Assembly (NCBI GenBank): GCA_934393265.1
Contig: CAKRQL010000001.1
Location: forward strand, 1-64,000
DNA from: an uncultured Eubacteriales bacterium
Lineage (GTDB): Bacteria > Bacillota > Clostridia > Oscillospirales > CAG-272
DNA length: 64,000 nt
Reading direction: 5' to 3'
Positions 50,301 to 59,035 of this stretch are shown in pieces. A model generated the notes under the pieces. That model made no database searches and was not told the origin of the DNA. It saw nothing but the letters and a program-made list of their open reading frames with translations. The first letter of the stretch is position 1. Each line of letters begins with the position of its first letter. The position numbers were made by a program, and so were the translations under genes.

Positions 50301-53300
50301 GTTGCCGGTGTACTCTGCCACAAGACCGTATCCGTCCGGAATATTCTCAAGGGTTACGGTATGCGCCTTTCCGTCATAGTCAAACGGATTGGTGTAGCTC
50401 CACGTAACGCCGGAGAGGTCGATCTTCGCCTTTGCTATCGTCCATGTCAGAGTAGTCTGAATATTATCTGAGAGGGTGTAATTCTGAGAGTCGTACGCAA
50501 GTATTGCCGTTGCACTGTACGGACCCGCGTCGGTTGCGGTATTATCCCGGTAGGTAGCGGTGACGCCGTCGGGAAAGTTAATGAGCTCAACGGTATGTAC
50601 GCTTCCGTCATAGGTGAAGGGGTTGGTGTAGCTCCACTTCACATCCGACATATCAATCTGAGCCTTGTTTATCGTCCACGACAGGTCAGCTACGTTATTG
50701 TTCGCAAGCTCATAGTTGTCAGCGTCGTAGGCGAAAACTGCCTTTGCGGTATAGGTCCCTGCATTTGTTCCCTTATCCCCGGTGATTGTCGCTGTGACAA
50801 GCTCCGGAAGATTTTCAAGAGTTACGGTATGCTCGGTTCCATTATAAGTGAAGGGATTTGTGTAGCTCCACTTCACACCCGACATATCAATCTGAGCCTT
50901 GTTTATCGTCCACGACAGGTCGACAATGTTGTTGTTCGCAAGCTCATAGTTGTCAGCGTCGTAGGTGAAAACTGCCTTTGCGGTATAGGTCCCTGCATTT
51001 GTTCCCTTGTCTCCGGTGAATGTCGCTGTGACAAGCTCCGGAAGATTTTCAAGGGTTACGGTATGCTCGGTTCCATTATAAGTAAAGGGATTTGTGTAGC
51101 TCCACTTCACATCCGACATATCAATCTGAGCCTTGTTTATCGTCCACGACAGGTCGTCGACGGTATTCGTCAGCTCGTAGTTATCAGCGTCGTAGGTGAA
51201 AACTGCCTTTGCGGTATAGGTCCCTGCATTCGTTCCCTTATCCCCAGTGATTGTCGCTGTGACAAGCTCCGGAAGATTTTCAAGGGTTACGGTATGCTCG
51301 GTTCCGTCATAGGTAAAGGGATTTGTGTAGCTCCACTTCACCGCAGACATGTCTATACTGCCCTTCCCTATCCCGACGATTATCTCGCGGGAGGTCACAG
51401 CACTTACACCCGAGACGGAGGTGAGAGATACCTCGCAGGTGTAGACACCGCTGTCCGCGACGGTCGTAAGATCAAGATAAGATTTTGTTGCGCCGTCGAT
51501 GAGTATGCCGTCCTTATACCATTTGTAGGCAAAATGCGGGTCCTGCACTGCGACAGAAGCCCTCACAAATATACGGTGAGACGTGCCGTCGTACTTTACA
51601 TTGACGTCACCGCTGTCGGTGAGCTCAATGCCGAGGAGAACGGGAGTAAGAGCCACATCCGCATCCGGCATCTCGGTAACGGAATTTCCGTCAGCGTCAA
51701 CCCATCCGAGAACGGTGAGTCCCTCTATCCCCGGAGCGAAGAGCCCTATATCGGCACCCGCAGGAAGAACGCCTTGACGGATAGTCCTGCCGTTATACAC
51801 ATACTCAACCTTGTTTACCCTCGGAGCCTCTACCGTCACATCAACGGCAAGGTTTATTTCGGTCTCACGGAAGAAGGAGGCGATGAGCGCCGCCTTCGAC
51901 GCGCTTATCGGCTCGAGGAGCTTCTCGACATTTACGGTGAAGCTTCCCTTTGCGGAGAACACGCCGCTGCCCTTATAGAAGTCCATAACGGTTACCGTGC
52001 GGTACTTCTCGGGAAGCATCTCAAAGTAGGTCTCAAACATGCGGCAAAGCTTATTGTAGTAACGCTCGTATTCCGCAACCTTTGCAACTATCTGCTCGTT
52101 TGTAAGGTTGTCAAAATCAATTCTTCCGGCGAAGAGCTTCTTGCACTCCTCTATGTACTTGTTCCCGCTCTGGAGCGCGCCCTCAAAGTCCACCTTACGG
52201 AGGAGCTCAAGGACATCGTCAAACGTCAGAGTCTCGTAGAACGCATACATCTCGTCGCCGTCCTTTGTAAGAGCGGCAAAGAGCTTGTTCTTCAGATTGT
52301 CGGAGAGTTTCGTCGTGTCGCATGCACGGAGAAGAAGCTCCGAGAGCTTCATGGGCATATTCACGCCTATGACATACGCACCGTCGCTGCCACGGGAGAC
52401 GGAGAGATGATCGGCTATCAGCTTCATTCCCTCTCTTATTCTCGTGCAGTCTCCGTCAAACCCGATTGTAAAGGAGAGGTTGCGCACACCAAACAGAGTG
52501 TCAAGCGAGATCTGCCATGTCAGGTTCATCTCGCTGTCCGACATAACCGCAATCTCAGAGGGTTTCGGAAGGTTGGAAATGAGGGTCTTCAGCGAGGATA
52601 TATTGAAGTATCCCTGCGAATAGACGTCAAGCCCGTCAACACTCAGGGCATTTACGGCTGTGATAAGGTTACGGAGAGTGTAGACGGTCTTGTCAACCGC
52701 ACCTTCGGCACCTGCGGAGTCGCTCTCCGCCTTTTTAACGGCGTCGGTGACCTTTGTCACAAGTGCTTCCTTCTCCTCTTCCGTGCCCTCTATGAGGTCG
52801 GAGGCATAGACCTTATCCCAATTTATCGCGAGGAGCTCCTCGTATGTGAAGCCTGTCTCGGCGAGAAGGGGCATTAAGGTGTTCACATCAACATCGTTTA
52901 CCGATCTGATGTTGTACTTCGACAGTATACCGCGTATCCAGTCGGTATTCGTTATCTCACTGTCGGGTACGTCGGAGGTCGTCGTCCCCGCGGGATACTT
53001 ATCGGTATTCTCGCGGATTATCGTTTCCTTGACCTCCTCCTTGACAGACGCCTTGAGCTCTTCCTTGTCTCCGACCACTATCTTCGTGAGCACCGAAGTT
53101 ATATGGTCCTTGAGAACCGAAATGTCACTGCGCGTCAGGTCAAAATAGGATTTCACGCTCGGATTGAGCGTGACGGTGAGTCTGCCCTCGGTATAGTCGA
53201 TGGTATACCACTTCGTCTCGTCGTGTTCATCCTGCGATGTATCACCGGGCGCGGCGAACGACACAGCGGCGAAAGACGCGAAAACCATCAGAGCCATGAG

Positions 53301-53342
53301 CAGAGCCAGCACCGTTGCTTTGAGCTTTGTGAGTTTTTTCAT
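47319..53342 (-). CDS. Giant transmembrane surface protein: MBG repeats, membrane span, duplicated cytosolic domain, uL15-like tail
   Basis: A 2007-residue protein. Signal peptide 1-31. The N-terminal 500 residues are helical and unassigned. An Ig-like domain lies near 580-655 (FAYKWYKDG...SGVYTCEV). Six MBG-type beta units of about 78 residues follow (about 658-1057), the first three nearly identical. One membrane helix lies at about 1266-1287 (WWIIPLIIVAVLL), then a Glu/Pro-rich stalk. Two copies of a 160-residue domain follow (about 1419-1577 and 1640-1806; shared RxSF-x-L-IQ and TPMM-x-R motifs), an EEPAQ/EEPV repeat (1838-1901), and a final 80 residues resembling the C-terminal part of ribosomal protein uL15 (LVTLESLKEKRLIPK, then ALTIEADKYS and GGKAE). 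With N outside, the duplicated domains and the uL15-like tail would be cytosolic. Function unknown. Confidence 0.88.
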   Translation of the reverse strand: MKKLTKLKATVLALLMALMVFASFAAVSFAAPGDTSQDEHDETKWYTIDYTEGRLTVTLNPSVKSYFDLTRSDISVLKDHITSVLTKIVVGDKEELKASVKEEVKETIIRENTDKYPAGTTTSDVPDSEITNTDWIRGILSKYNIRSVNDVDVNTLMPLLAETGFTYEELLAINWDKVYASDLIEGTEEEKEALVTKVTDAVKKAESDSAGAEGAVDKTVYTLRNLITAVNALSVDGLDVYSQGYFNISSLKTLISNLPKPSEIAVMSDSEMNLTWQISLDTLFGVRNLSFTIGFDGDCTRIREGMKLIADHLSVSRGSDGAYVIGVNMPMKLSELLLRACDTTKLSDNLKNKLFAALTKDGDEMYAFYETLTFDDVLELLRKVDFEGALQSGNKYIEECKKLFAGRIDFDNLTNEQIVAKVAEYERYYNKLCRMFETYFEMLPEKYRTVTVMDFYKGSGVFSAKGSFTVNVEKLLEPISASKAALIASFFRETEINLAVDVTVEAPRVNKVEYVYNGRTIRQGVLPAGADIGLFAPGIEGLTVLGWVDADGNSVTEMPDADVALTPVLLGIELTDSGDVNVKYDGTSHRIFVRASVAVQDPHFAYKWYKDGILIDGATKSYLDLTTVADSGVYTCEVSLTSVSGVSAVTSREIIVGIGKGSIDMSAVKWSYTNPFTYDGTEHTVTLENLPELVTATITGDKGTNAGTYTAKAVFTYDADNYELTNTVDDLSWTINKAQIDMSDVKWSYTNPFTYNGTEHTVTLENLPELVTATFTGDKGTNAGTYTAKAVFTYDADNYELANNNIVDLSWTINKAQIDMSGVKWSYTNPFTYNGTEHTVTLENLPELVTATITGDKGTNAGTYTAKAVFAYDADNYELANNNVADLSWTINKAQIDMSDVKWSYTNPFTYDGSVHTVELINFPDGVTATYRDNTATDAGPYSATAILAYDSQNYTLSDNIQTTLTWTIAKAKIDLSGVTWSYTNPFDYDGKAHTVTLENIPDGYGLVAEYTGNSATASGEYTASVTFTGYDSKNYELENLPADLSWRIEGKPAYDMSGVKFEDLVIAYDGLPHYLKITGTLPDGVTVEITGEAGMLPGSYVFTAKFTGDDEHAPIPDMTATLTILPFGTKKEFRNELVTVISDSDINENFVLDTVDKTSDYSNADLSGIKFPDGYTGRVAAAYDIYFSFGGAMQTLPSGNYGVRLLIPANLRDKNLKVIHISDDGNVTDMDATRDGNYMVFETPHFSIYAIVEVTEVVPETAGFPWWIIPLIIVAVLLIIAIILLVIKHNNKPEPEEPKEEQAENEPEPEPETAPEAEEITEPEVEPETEAEPEPVVEPETEVEPEPEVEEAPAPAEEPEPEVEPETEAEPEVEEAPAPAEEPEQLAVIAPASDEEEPETEEAEPPVTEEEEQDVVVTYIDGKAMRIRYNYSFRAKLIQSSAETQSWFGEICDLIDSYKNVKRRESWKHVRVNTGRDALSYLFFRGKRLCMTFALDPNEFAETKYRGEDLSGIKKYAATPMMLRLTSQRKAKYAKELLVLMLERKGAVTNAEPTVSEVFSLPYETREELIARDLVRVSGTEPFNPADTFGEPQTAGEPAVQIDEPIVEETPAQVDEPVAEATEPKGKSKIIVGEDAPGAFVDADHRLINGELVPVRYRSSFMSRLIQGDSSLQDYYTVIKNTLLSYKGIKARMSWNIESFNKSRDPIARINAKGKALMLYLALDPKDYNVNKYHFTDVSGKPKFDVTPMMIKVRSNRSLKYALELIEELMRKLELPLGKPANVDYHMPYETNEQLVAKKLVKLILPAGVKLDGDESIIKVDVGDFIGSHETDDNEKKTEEPAQAEEPVAEEPAQAEEPVAEEPAQVEEPVVEEPAQAEEPVVEEPAQVEDPVAEEPAHVFISSEEADIRLSDEEAEQSLEKIAPIEIRSGKLVEINIGTICDNYDDGELVTLESLKEKRLIPKNAGRIKVLAGGVMTKALTIEADKYSIQAVKMITLAGGKAEQYR
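50160..51370 (-). repeat. Tandem MBG-domain coding repeats, about 234 bp each
   Basis: Five to six units inside the giant gene. Blocks such as GAGCCTTGTTTATCGTCCAC recur at about 50,660, 50,895 and 51,130 with near-identity over more than 200 bp, while the two leftmost units are diverged. This pattern indicates recent unequal recombination among the outer units. Confidence 0.85.
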
Positions 53343-53417
53343 TACCTTACCTCTCTATAAAGTCATAATTTTACTCATCGCGCGGGGCTATGCGCCCGCA
53401 CTATTATGCTGATTATT

Positions 53418-53446
53418 ATTATAGCAGTGATTGTGTGCAAAATCAA
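53418..53446 (-). promoter_or_regulatory. Promoter of the giant surface gene
   Basis: Minus-strand TTGATT (53441-53446), 17 bp ending CTGC, TATAAT (53418-53423). Confidence 0.83.
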
Positions 53447-53456
53447 GGGGATAGAA

Positions 53457-53517
53457 TAAAAAAGACACGCCCCTGCCGCTTTTTTCGGTAATCCGTACAA
53501 AGCGGGGGCATGTCTTT
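53457..53517 (-). terminator. Terminator of the coiled-coil surface gene
   Basis: A long stem pairing AAAGACA-C-GCCCC with GGGGGCA-TGTCTTT around a CCGCTTT/AAAGCGG inner stem. TTTTTTATT follows on the minus strand. Confidence 0.88.
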
Positions 53518-53547
53518 TGTTGAAATGTGCTCAATATGGGGGTATTT

Positions 53548-56500
53548 TTAATCACGGGGTACCCCATTTTTCCTGTCGGAGGAAAGCTTTTTCCTCTTCC
53601 GCGCACCGAAAATCAATATGGCGCCGGATGGTATCAGCCCGAAAATCGACACGCCCCCCACCGCAATGGCTGTAAGGAAGAGGCGTTTCAGCCTGTCGGA
53701 GAGCACTATTCCCGGCTCCGGCTCACGCTCTATGGGTATACCCGTGTACACGGCAGTGTAAATCATATCGCCGGTTACGGGGCGGACCTCCTCCGACCAT
53801 CCGTCGAAAGTATACGTGTATTCTCCGTCAGCTATCTTTTTCGGGTTCTCCGGCGCGGTCGGCATATCGCCGTAGCAGAGCACCTGTCGCTTCAGCACTC
53901 TGCCGTCGGACATGAACACTATCATATACTCCTGCTTAACGGCGGTGGCTGCTATACTCACGGCGGACTCCGGCATTATAAACGAGCCACCGGTAAATAC
54001 CGTCTCGCGCCCGTCGGGGCGTATTACGCTCATGTAAAGAAGCTTTATTCCGTCAGGTACCTGCACGGACACCGGCACAGGCTCACCGGGATAGGCGTAT
54101 CGGAGGGCTACCGAAATGCCGACGAGATCACCGGGTATCACATTCACCGGGTACTCCGCATTGAAGGAGTATTCCGCCCCGAAAGTCGCCTGAAATGACA
54201 CACGCTCCCCGTCCTTTGAGAATTTCACATAGCTTCTGCCCCCATCGCCGTCCGGCACGGACAGGCGGAGCTCCGGAAGGTCGGTATCCTCCGGCACGGA
54301 GAGCGTGGCTTTCAGTGCAACGTCGCATACCCCGCCGTCAGCGTCAAGAACGGACAGCGCATAGCGTTTTCTTCCGGTCTGTGATGCCGATACCGATACA
54401 CGGATGCGGGGTGTCCCCTCCTCTGCCACACGGCGCAACTCCGATGGGCGGAGCGTCAGCGTGCAGTCCCGGAGCTTCAGCACAAGCTGTCTTGTGCCGT
54501 CCCATATACGGAAAAACCCCGAAAGATCGACCTCCCTGTCGCCCGTCTGTGTACAGTCAACGGTATACGATGCAGCGTCCTCTGCTATTTCCGCCCCTCC
54601 GCTGCTGAGCGGTATGAGATAGCCTACCGAGAAAACGGCGGTATATTCGCGCGCTCCCGTGACGGGCTCCGGCTCCGGAGCAAAGCCCGTGAAGGTATAG
54701 CAGTAGCTCCCCTCAGGCGCCTTTTCCGGCGGCACGGGGCAGGTCGGCATATCGCCCCATTTCACCGACACGACAGTTCTCTTTCCGTCTGCCGTCCAGC
54801 CTATATCGTAGTAATTATATTCAATGTCAAACTCCGGGTAAAGCTTCATATCCTGCCACACCGCTGAGAGGTCTGCCGGATTTCCGTCCTCGTCCACCCA
54901 ACGGGAGAAGGTATAGCTCCCCCGCGCGTCATCCGCCTTTTTCGGCAGGTCACCGGAGAAACCGGCGTAGGTCCCGCTGTCAAGCGTGGTTCTGTATATC
55001 TCGGTGCCGTCATGTGAGAAGAAGCGGACGGTCACCTCTTTTGCGCCGAATACCGATTTTGTAAGCGAGGTTACGGCGGTATAATGCGCGTCTGCCGCAA
55101 GCTCCTCACGCGGGGATATTTCCCCGCTTTTGCGTGCGGAAACAAGCGAGGTTACGACGGTGTCGGGTACATACGGCTCCGGCGGGTCGCCGGGGTCGGA
55201 GACAAAGGGCGGCTCTTCCGGTTCCTTCACCGCTTCTGGCTCCTCCGGCTTCTCCACCGGCTCAGGTGCAATAGGTTCGTTTACCGGGGGCGGCGCCGTC
55301 GGCTTCTCCACCGTTTCGGGCTTTGTCGGCTCTCCCACCGGGGTGGGATATCCGTCGGAGAGCGGAGCGGCACTGCTGTTATCCGTATAATAGCTCTTGT
55401 TTTCAAGAATTTCTCTTACGCTGACACTGTCAACCGTCCAGGACATGTTATATACTCTCGCGCCGGAGGAGTCTCTGACCTCGCCGTCCGACAGAGCGTT
55501 TACGGTAAGAATAAGCTGTGCAAGAAGTATCCGGTATTTTCTGTCCTTGCCGTCGCTTATTATGCTCCCTCGGATTTTCCCGGAATAGAGCGTGTCAAGT
55601 GAGCGAAGGAGCTTCGTAAAGTTTGCGCGTAAAAGGTCATAGTTCGTCGTATAGAAATGATACTTCTGTTCCTCGTTGGTTATCGAGCGGTACTCTGTCA
55701 TGAGCTCGCGCAATATGGTCGTGGACTCTCCCGCCGCGTCTATTACCGCGGGGTCGGCGTAGAAAGGAGCGGCAGTGAACGCGGATTTGTTTTCAATAAC
55801 GCTGTCTACCGTGCTCCCCATTACTGCGTCGTAGAGTGTTCTCCCATCGGTCATCGGGAGGTACACAAGCTCAAAGCCCGCGAGCTGGTGACGCGCCGTC
55901 TCAAGCGCCGAGAGATAGTTGTTGTACTTTGTCAGTGCCGACTCGTAGGTTTTCATCTCCGAGAGATAAGCGAGATACACAGAATAATCGGTATTATATT
56001 TTTCAAGTGCCGAAAGGTACTCGCGGTACCTTATCATATCGGCGGAGTACTCCTCCATGTCCGAAAGATAAGCGTTATAATCCGCAAGGCTCTCGTCATA
56101 CTCCGCTTTCGCCGCAAGGTAGGCAGAATATATCTCATATTCGGCAAGATAACGCGAGCGTGCGTCAAGGTAATTCTCATATTCCGAGAGTGCGGAACGG
56201 TACTCTGCCTCGCGCACGCGATACTCCTCCTCGCGGCGGGCTATCTCGCTCTCCCACTCTGCGGCATCGTTGTAAGCGAGGTTAAGAAGCCGATTCGCAA
56301 CGCTCCTCGGTATTGTCAGTGTCGTTCTGTACCCCGCCGTAACGGTAAGCTCCGGCGACTCGGAAACGTTTTCAAAGGTCGCCGTATATCCGCCCTCGCT
56401 CTCCTTTGCCGCGACGGTCTCCCCCGAGAGGGTGAAGCTGTCCGGCGTCCATACAACAGTCACACCGTCCGATGAGACATACTCATATCTTTCGGCGTAC

Positions 56501-56790
56501 ACGGTAAGGGTCTTATCCTCCTCGTGATAATACACGCTTACGTACCTTGTCGAAATGCGGTCGTCGTATCGGAGTACGGTATCACAGTAACGCTCGAGAT
56601 AGACCCGCTCGGTATCAGTCACGGTAAATCCCATAACCCGTGTGAGTATATCCGCCGCAGTAAGAGTCACATTTCCTGTCTGACCCGGAACGGAATAATC
56701 AAGCCCGGCGGAAGCGATTGGCGATAAAAAAACGAAAAAAACGGAGCAAAGCACGAGAAACAGCGCAACGCAGATTGTGTTCTTCTTCAT
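53548..56790 (-). CDS. Large surface protein with Tyr-rich coiled coil, Pro-rich linker and C-terminal membrane anchor
   Basis: A 1080-residue exported protein. Signal peptide 1-28. Residues about 175-300 form a long helix of repeated Tyr/Leu/Glu units (YLSALEKYN, YLSEMKTYE, YLSDMEEYS), probably a coiled coil. A Pro/Glu-rich linker lies at about 479-536 (KPETVEKPTAPPP). Two InlB/Flg_new-like beta modules with aromatic-Gly motifs follow, one after the linker and one near residue 1000 (YTYTFDGWSEE). A membrane helix at about 1029-1051 and a basic RKRKK tail anchor it. I started it at ATG 56790, with GGAGG upstream. It has its own promoter and terminator and sits beside the giant MBG-repeat gene. 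Confidence 0.87.
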   Translation of the reverse strand: MKKNTICVALFLVLCSVFFVFLSPIASAGLDYSVPGQTGNVTLTAADILTRVMGFTVTDTERVYLERYCDTVLRYDDRISTRYVSVYYHEEDKTLTVYAERYEYVSSDGVTVVWTPDSFTLSGETVAAKESEGGYTATFENVSESPELTVTAGYRTTLTIPRSVANRLLNLAYNDAAEWESEIARREEEYRVREAEYRSALSEYENYLDARSRYLAEYEIYSAYLAAKAEYDESLADYNAYLSDMEEYSADMIRYREYLSALEKYNTDYSVYLAYLSEMKTYESALTKYNNYLSALETARHQLAGFELVYLPMTDGRTLYDAVMGSTVDSVIENKSAFTAAPFYADPAVIDAAGESTTILRELMTEYRSITNEEQKYHFYTTNYDLLRANFTKLLRSLDTLYSGKIRGSIISDGKDRKYRILLAQLILTVNALSDGEVRDSSGARVYNMSWTVDSVSVREILENKSYYTDNSSAAPLSDGYPTPVGEPTKPETVEKPTAPPPVNEPIAPEPVEKPEEPEAVKEPEEPPFVSDPGDPPEPYVPDTVVTSLVSARKSGEISPREELAADAHYTAVTSLTKSVFGAKEVTVRFFSHDGTEIYRTTLDSGTYAGFSGDLPKKADDARGSYTFSRWVDEDGNPADLSAVWQDMKLYPEFDIEYNYYDIGWTADGKRTVVSVKWGDMPTCPVPPEKAPEGSYCYTFTGFAPEPEPVTGAREYTAVFSVGYLIPLSSGGAEIAEDAASYTVDCTQTGDREVDLSGFFRIWDGTRQLVLKLRDCTLTLRPSELRRVAEEGTPRIRVSVSASQTGRKRYALSVLDADGGVCDVALKATLSVPEDTDLPELRLSVPDGDGGRSYVKFSKDGERVSFQATFGAEYSFNAEYPVNVIPGDLVGISVALRYAYPGEPVPVSVQVPDGIKLLYMSVIRPDGRETVFTGGSFIMPESAVSIAATAVKQEYMIVFMSDGRVLKRQVLCYGDMPTAPENPKKIADGEYTYTFDGWSEEVRPVTGDMIYTAVYTGIPIEREPEPGIVLSDRLKRLFLTAIAVGGVSIFGLIPSGAILIFGARKRKKLSSDRKNGVPRD

Positions 56791-56819
56791 ATTCCCCTCC
56801 GTTTTTCTTATTTTAGAGT

Positions 56820-56849
56820 ATTTTATCACAGAATGTATAACGAAGTCAA
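56820..56849 (-). promoter_or_regulatory. Promoter of the coiled-coil surface gene
   Basis: Minus-strand TTGACT (56844-56849), 18 bp ending TGTGA, TAAAAT (56820-56825). Confidence 0.78.
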
Positions 56850-56925
56850 GGGCGCGAAGACGGCAATTGTAAACAATAATGTAAATTTATTAAGGAAGAA
56901 AATCGCCCTGCCCCGCCGCGGAACG

Positions 56926-56956
56926 GAAAAAGCGGGTGCCGCATTCGGCGCCCGCT
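56926..56956 (-). terminator. yitT-type gene terminator
   Basis: AGCGGGtGCCG-CATT-CGGCgCCCGCT (56931-56956), followed on the minus strand by TTTTTCC. Confidence 0.9.
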
Positions 56957-56967
56957 CTCACAGAGGA

Positions 56968-57975
56968 TTATCTTCTGAATTTACCGATTATTTCATTAAC
57001 CGTTCCTATATAGGCAAAGGTGTTCGGATATTTGCTTATTATATTTTTGAATTTCACCACCTGCCGCGGCTGTATGACGCAGACAAGGAGGCATCTGTTC
57101 TTATGCTCGAACATTCCCTCTGCCGGGAGGACGGTTGCCGTATGCCCGAGCTCGGAGATTATCTCCTGCGAAATCTCCTCACCGTATTCGGTCACAACCT
57201 CAAACTTCATAGCCGACTTTGCACCGCACATAATAGTATCGGATGTGTGAGTTGAGACGAACATGTAGATAAGGGCTAAGAATATCGGCATGAGATTATC
57301 GTTGTATACGAATACCGAAACGCCGACTATCACAAGATTCACGATGAATATAAGCGTCGGCACGCTCTTGCCCGGGTTCTTCGTCTGGATGGCGGCGGCA
57401 ATAATATCCGCGCCGCCGGTAGAGGAATTCACACCGAGGGCAAGGGAGAGGCTTATACCGTATGTGACGCCGCCGAAGAGTGCGCAGACGATACGTGTCC
57501 CTATATCCCCGGAGGGAACGGTGGAAGCATGGCAAATCGTGAATACATATTTCGGGTCTATGATGTTATCGACCAGAAATAGGGCTATCATCATGAGTGC
57601 CGACTCAACAAGCGTGCTTACGAGAAACTCTTTTGAGAGCCGCTTCATTGTAAAGAGTGCGAGCGGCACATTTATGAGCAGAAGCAGCACAGAGCTGAAA
57701 TCAAACTGTCCGACGCTCGTATCAACATTCAGAAGGTGCTTCACCATAGCGATAATTCCGCCGACGCCGCCGGGGGCGAACTGTGCGGGCGCTATAAAAT
57801 AGTGGAAGCCGACGGCATAAATTACCGCCGCGAGCAGGAGATAAACGCCGCACTTTATATGCTGTGCACGCGGGCTCCTCTGCCGGATTACGAATATTTC
57901 CCGCTCCGGTCTGTCCGGCGTCTCCTCGTGGTCGTGGTGCTCACTCTGTACATTCTGTATAAGTTCAGGTATCAT
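56968..57975 (-). CDS. YitT family membrane protein (DUF161/DUF2179)
   Basis: A protein of about 335 residues. A charged N-terminal 55 residues precede five or six membrane helices. The GVNSSTGGADIIAAAI segment is the YitT signature, and the C-terminal 90 residues form the cytosolic DUF2179 domain (LGHTATVLPAEGMFEHKNR). The function of YitT proteins is not established; some are linked to amino acid or cation transport. ATG 57975 has GGAAG upstream; a start at 58071 would add 32 residues and is less likely. Confidence 0.9.
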   Translation of the reverse strand: MIPELIQNVQSEHHDHEETPDRPEREIFVIRQRSPRAQHIKCGVYLLLAAVIYAVGFHYFIAPAQFAPGGVGGIIAMVKHLLNVDTSVGQFDFSSVLLLLINVPLALFTMKRLSKEFLVSTLVESALMMIALFLVDNIIDPKYVFTICHASTVPSGDIGTRIVCALFGGVTYGISLSLALGVNSSTGGADIIAAAIQTKNPGKSVPTLIFIVNLVIVGVSVFVYNDNLMPIFLALIYMFVSTHTSDTIMCGAKSAMKFEVVTEYGEEISQEIISELGHTATVLPAEGMFEHKNRCLLVCVIQPRQVVKFKNIISKYPNTFAYIGTVNEIIGKFRR

Positions 57976-58323
57976 ATTTTTTGACTTCCCCTTCGGAAGA
58001 GTGATTTTTATTTTCCATGCCGGACTATTATACTCCTTTCCCAGACTATTTTCAAGTAGTGAAACAAACATTTTTGCCGTCTTTTGCGAATTGTATAAAT
58101 TATGCAGAACCGGTTTTAGCTTTTTGCATGTATCGGTGCAAATATGTTATGTTTTATTTACATTTTACGCATCCGATTATATCTTTATATTGGTAGTTTC
58201 TTGTTTTCTCCCGAAATATACTCGCCGAATGTAGATAAAAATATCAACCAAAGTCCGGGTGCTTGACATATTGCAAAAAAAAAGCGACTCGCAAAAACTT
58301 TCTGAAAATTCTGAAAAATCCAC
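57976..58323. other. Divergent intergenic region, left part
   Basis: AT-rich sequence between the YitT start and the heme-operon promoter. It presumably holds the YitT promoter, but I find no well-spaced pair. A stray TTGACA at 58263 on the plus strand has no matching -10. Confidence 0.4.
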
Positions 58324-58352
58324 TTGACAAGCGGTTTTCCGTATGCTATACT
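58324..58352 (+). promoter_or_regulatory. Promoter of the heme/iron operon
   Basis: TTGACA (58324-58329), 17 bp ending ATGC, TATACT (58347-58352). The operator at 58364 begins 11 bp after the -10. Confidence 0.88.
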
Positions 58353-58363
58353 TTTCCCGTTGA

Positions 58364-58379
58364 GTTAGCATAGGCTAAC
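58364..58379. promoter_or_regulatory. DtxR/MntR-type operator 1
   Basis: GTTAGC-ATAG-GCTAAC, a perfect 6-bp inverted repeat over about +5 to +20. It resembles DtxR/IdeR sites (TTAGG-type half sites) and is the natural target of the regulator encoded by the last gene of this operon. Confidence 0.75.
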
Positions 58380-58444
58380 GTTAATGTCGGCACAAGGACG
58401 AGGATTTTATTCCTGCCGGTACCGGCTTATTTTTCAGAACAACG

Positions 58445-58460
58445 GTTAGCGTATGCTAAC
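58445..58460. promoter_or_regulatory. DtxR/MntR-type operator 2
   Basis: GTTAGC-GTAT-GCTAAC, 81 bp from operator 1 and directly before the Shine-Dalgarno of the first gene. Between the two lies a GCCGGTACCGGC palindrome (58415-58426) followed by TTATTTTTC. Two sites could cooperate or loop. Confidence 0.7.
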
Positions 58461-58480
58461 TTATAAAAGGAGCAAAAAAA

Positions 58481-59035
58481 ATGAGTACCCTTACCGAAAA
58501 AGAAAATCAGTCAGACCTCTCAAAAACAGTCGTTATAATCTTCTCCACCATTACGGGGAACGCCTACAAGCTCGCCGCCGCGGCGGCGGAGGCAGTGCCG
58601 GATCATGTGGGTCCCTACAACATCCGCTACATAACCGATGAGGTTATAGAAAAATTCGACACATTTGTCCTCTCCTACTGGTGCAACCACGGGACGGCGG
58701 ACGACGACACAATAGAGCTCATATCCCGTATGCGTGGAAAGAGGCTTATAGTTATCGGCACGCTCGGCGTCGCGACGGACACGGCGCATGCCAAAAAGGT
58801 GTGCGAGAATGTCATAGCACTCGCCTCTGAGCACAATACCCTGCTCGGTCACTATCTCTGTCGCGGCAGCATAGACCTGCGCCGCACGTTCGCAAGAACA
58901 AGAATCCCCGAGGGCGAAAAGGGGCATCTTTCCATGGAGCGTTTTGAAAAGCAGAAGGAATCTCTCGGTCATCCGAACGCCGGGGAGCTCGCAGGGGCGC
59001 GGGAGGCAGTCCGGGAGTTTCTTGAAAAAGCATGA
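58481..59035 (+). CDS. Flavodoxin family protein, HmuF/BilS-like
   Basis: A 184-residue flavodoxin-fold protein. The FMN phosphate loop lies in STITGNAYKLA (residues 22-32). The middle segments (YWCNHGTADDDT, VIGTLGVATDTAHAKKV) and the later LCRGSIDL and HPNAGEL motifs match the subgroup of flavodoxins that occur with anaerobic heme or bilin metabolism, such as HmuF of Fusobacterium. In that system the flavodoxin supplies electrons to the heme-cleaving radical SAM enzyme and handles its product. Here it is the first gene of an operon that also encodes an ABC importer and a radical SAM enzyme. AAAGGAG precedes the ATG; the stop overlaps the next start (ATGA). Confidence 0.82.
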   Translation: MSTLTEKENQSDLSKTVVIIFSTITGNAYKLAAAAAEAVPDHVGPYNIRYITDEVIEKFDTFVLSYWCNHGTADDDTIELISRMRGKRLIVIGTLGVATDTAHAKKVCENVIALASEHNTLLGHYLCRGSIDLRRTFARTRIPEGEKGHLSMERFEKQKESLGHPNAGELAGAREAVREFLEKA

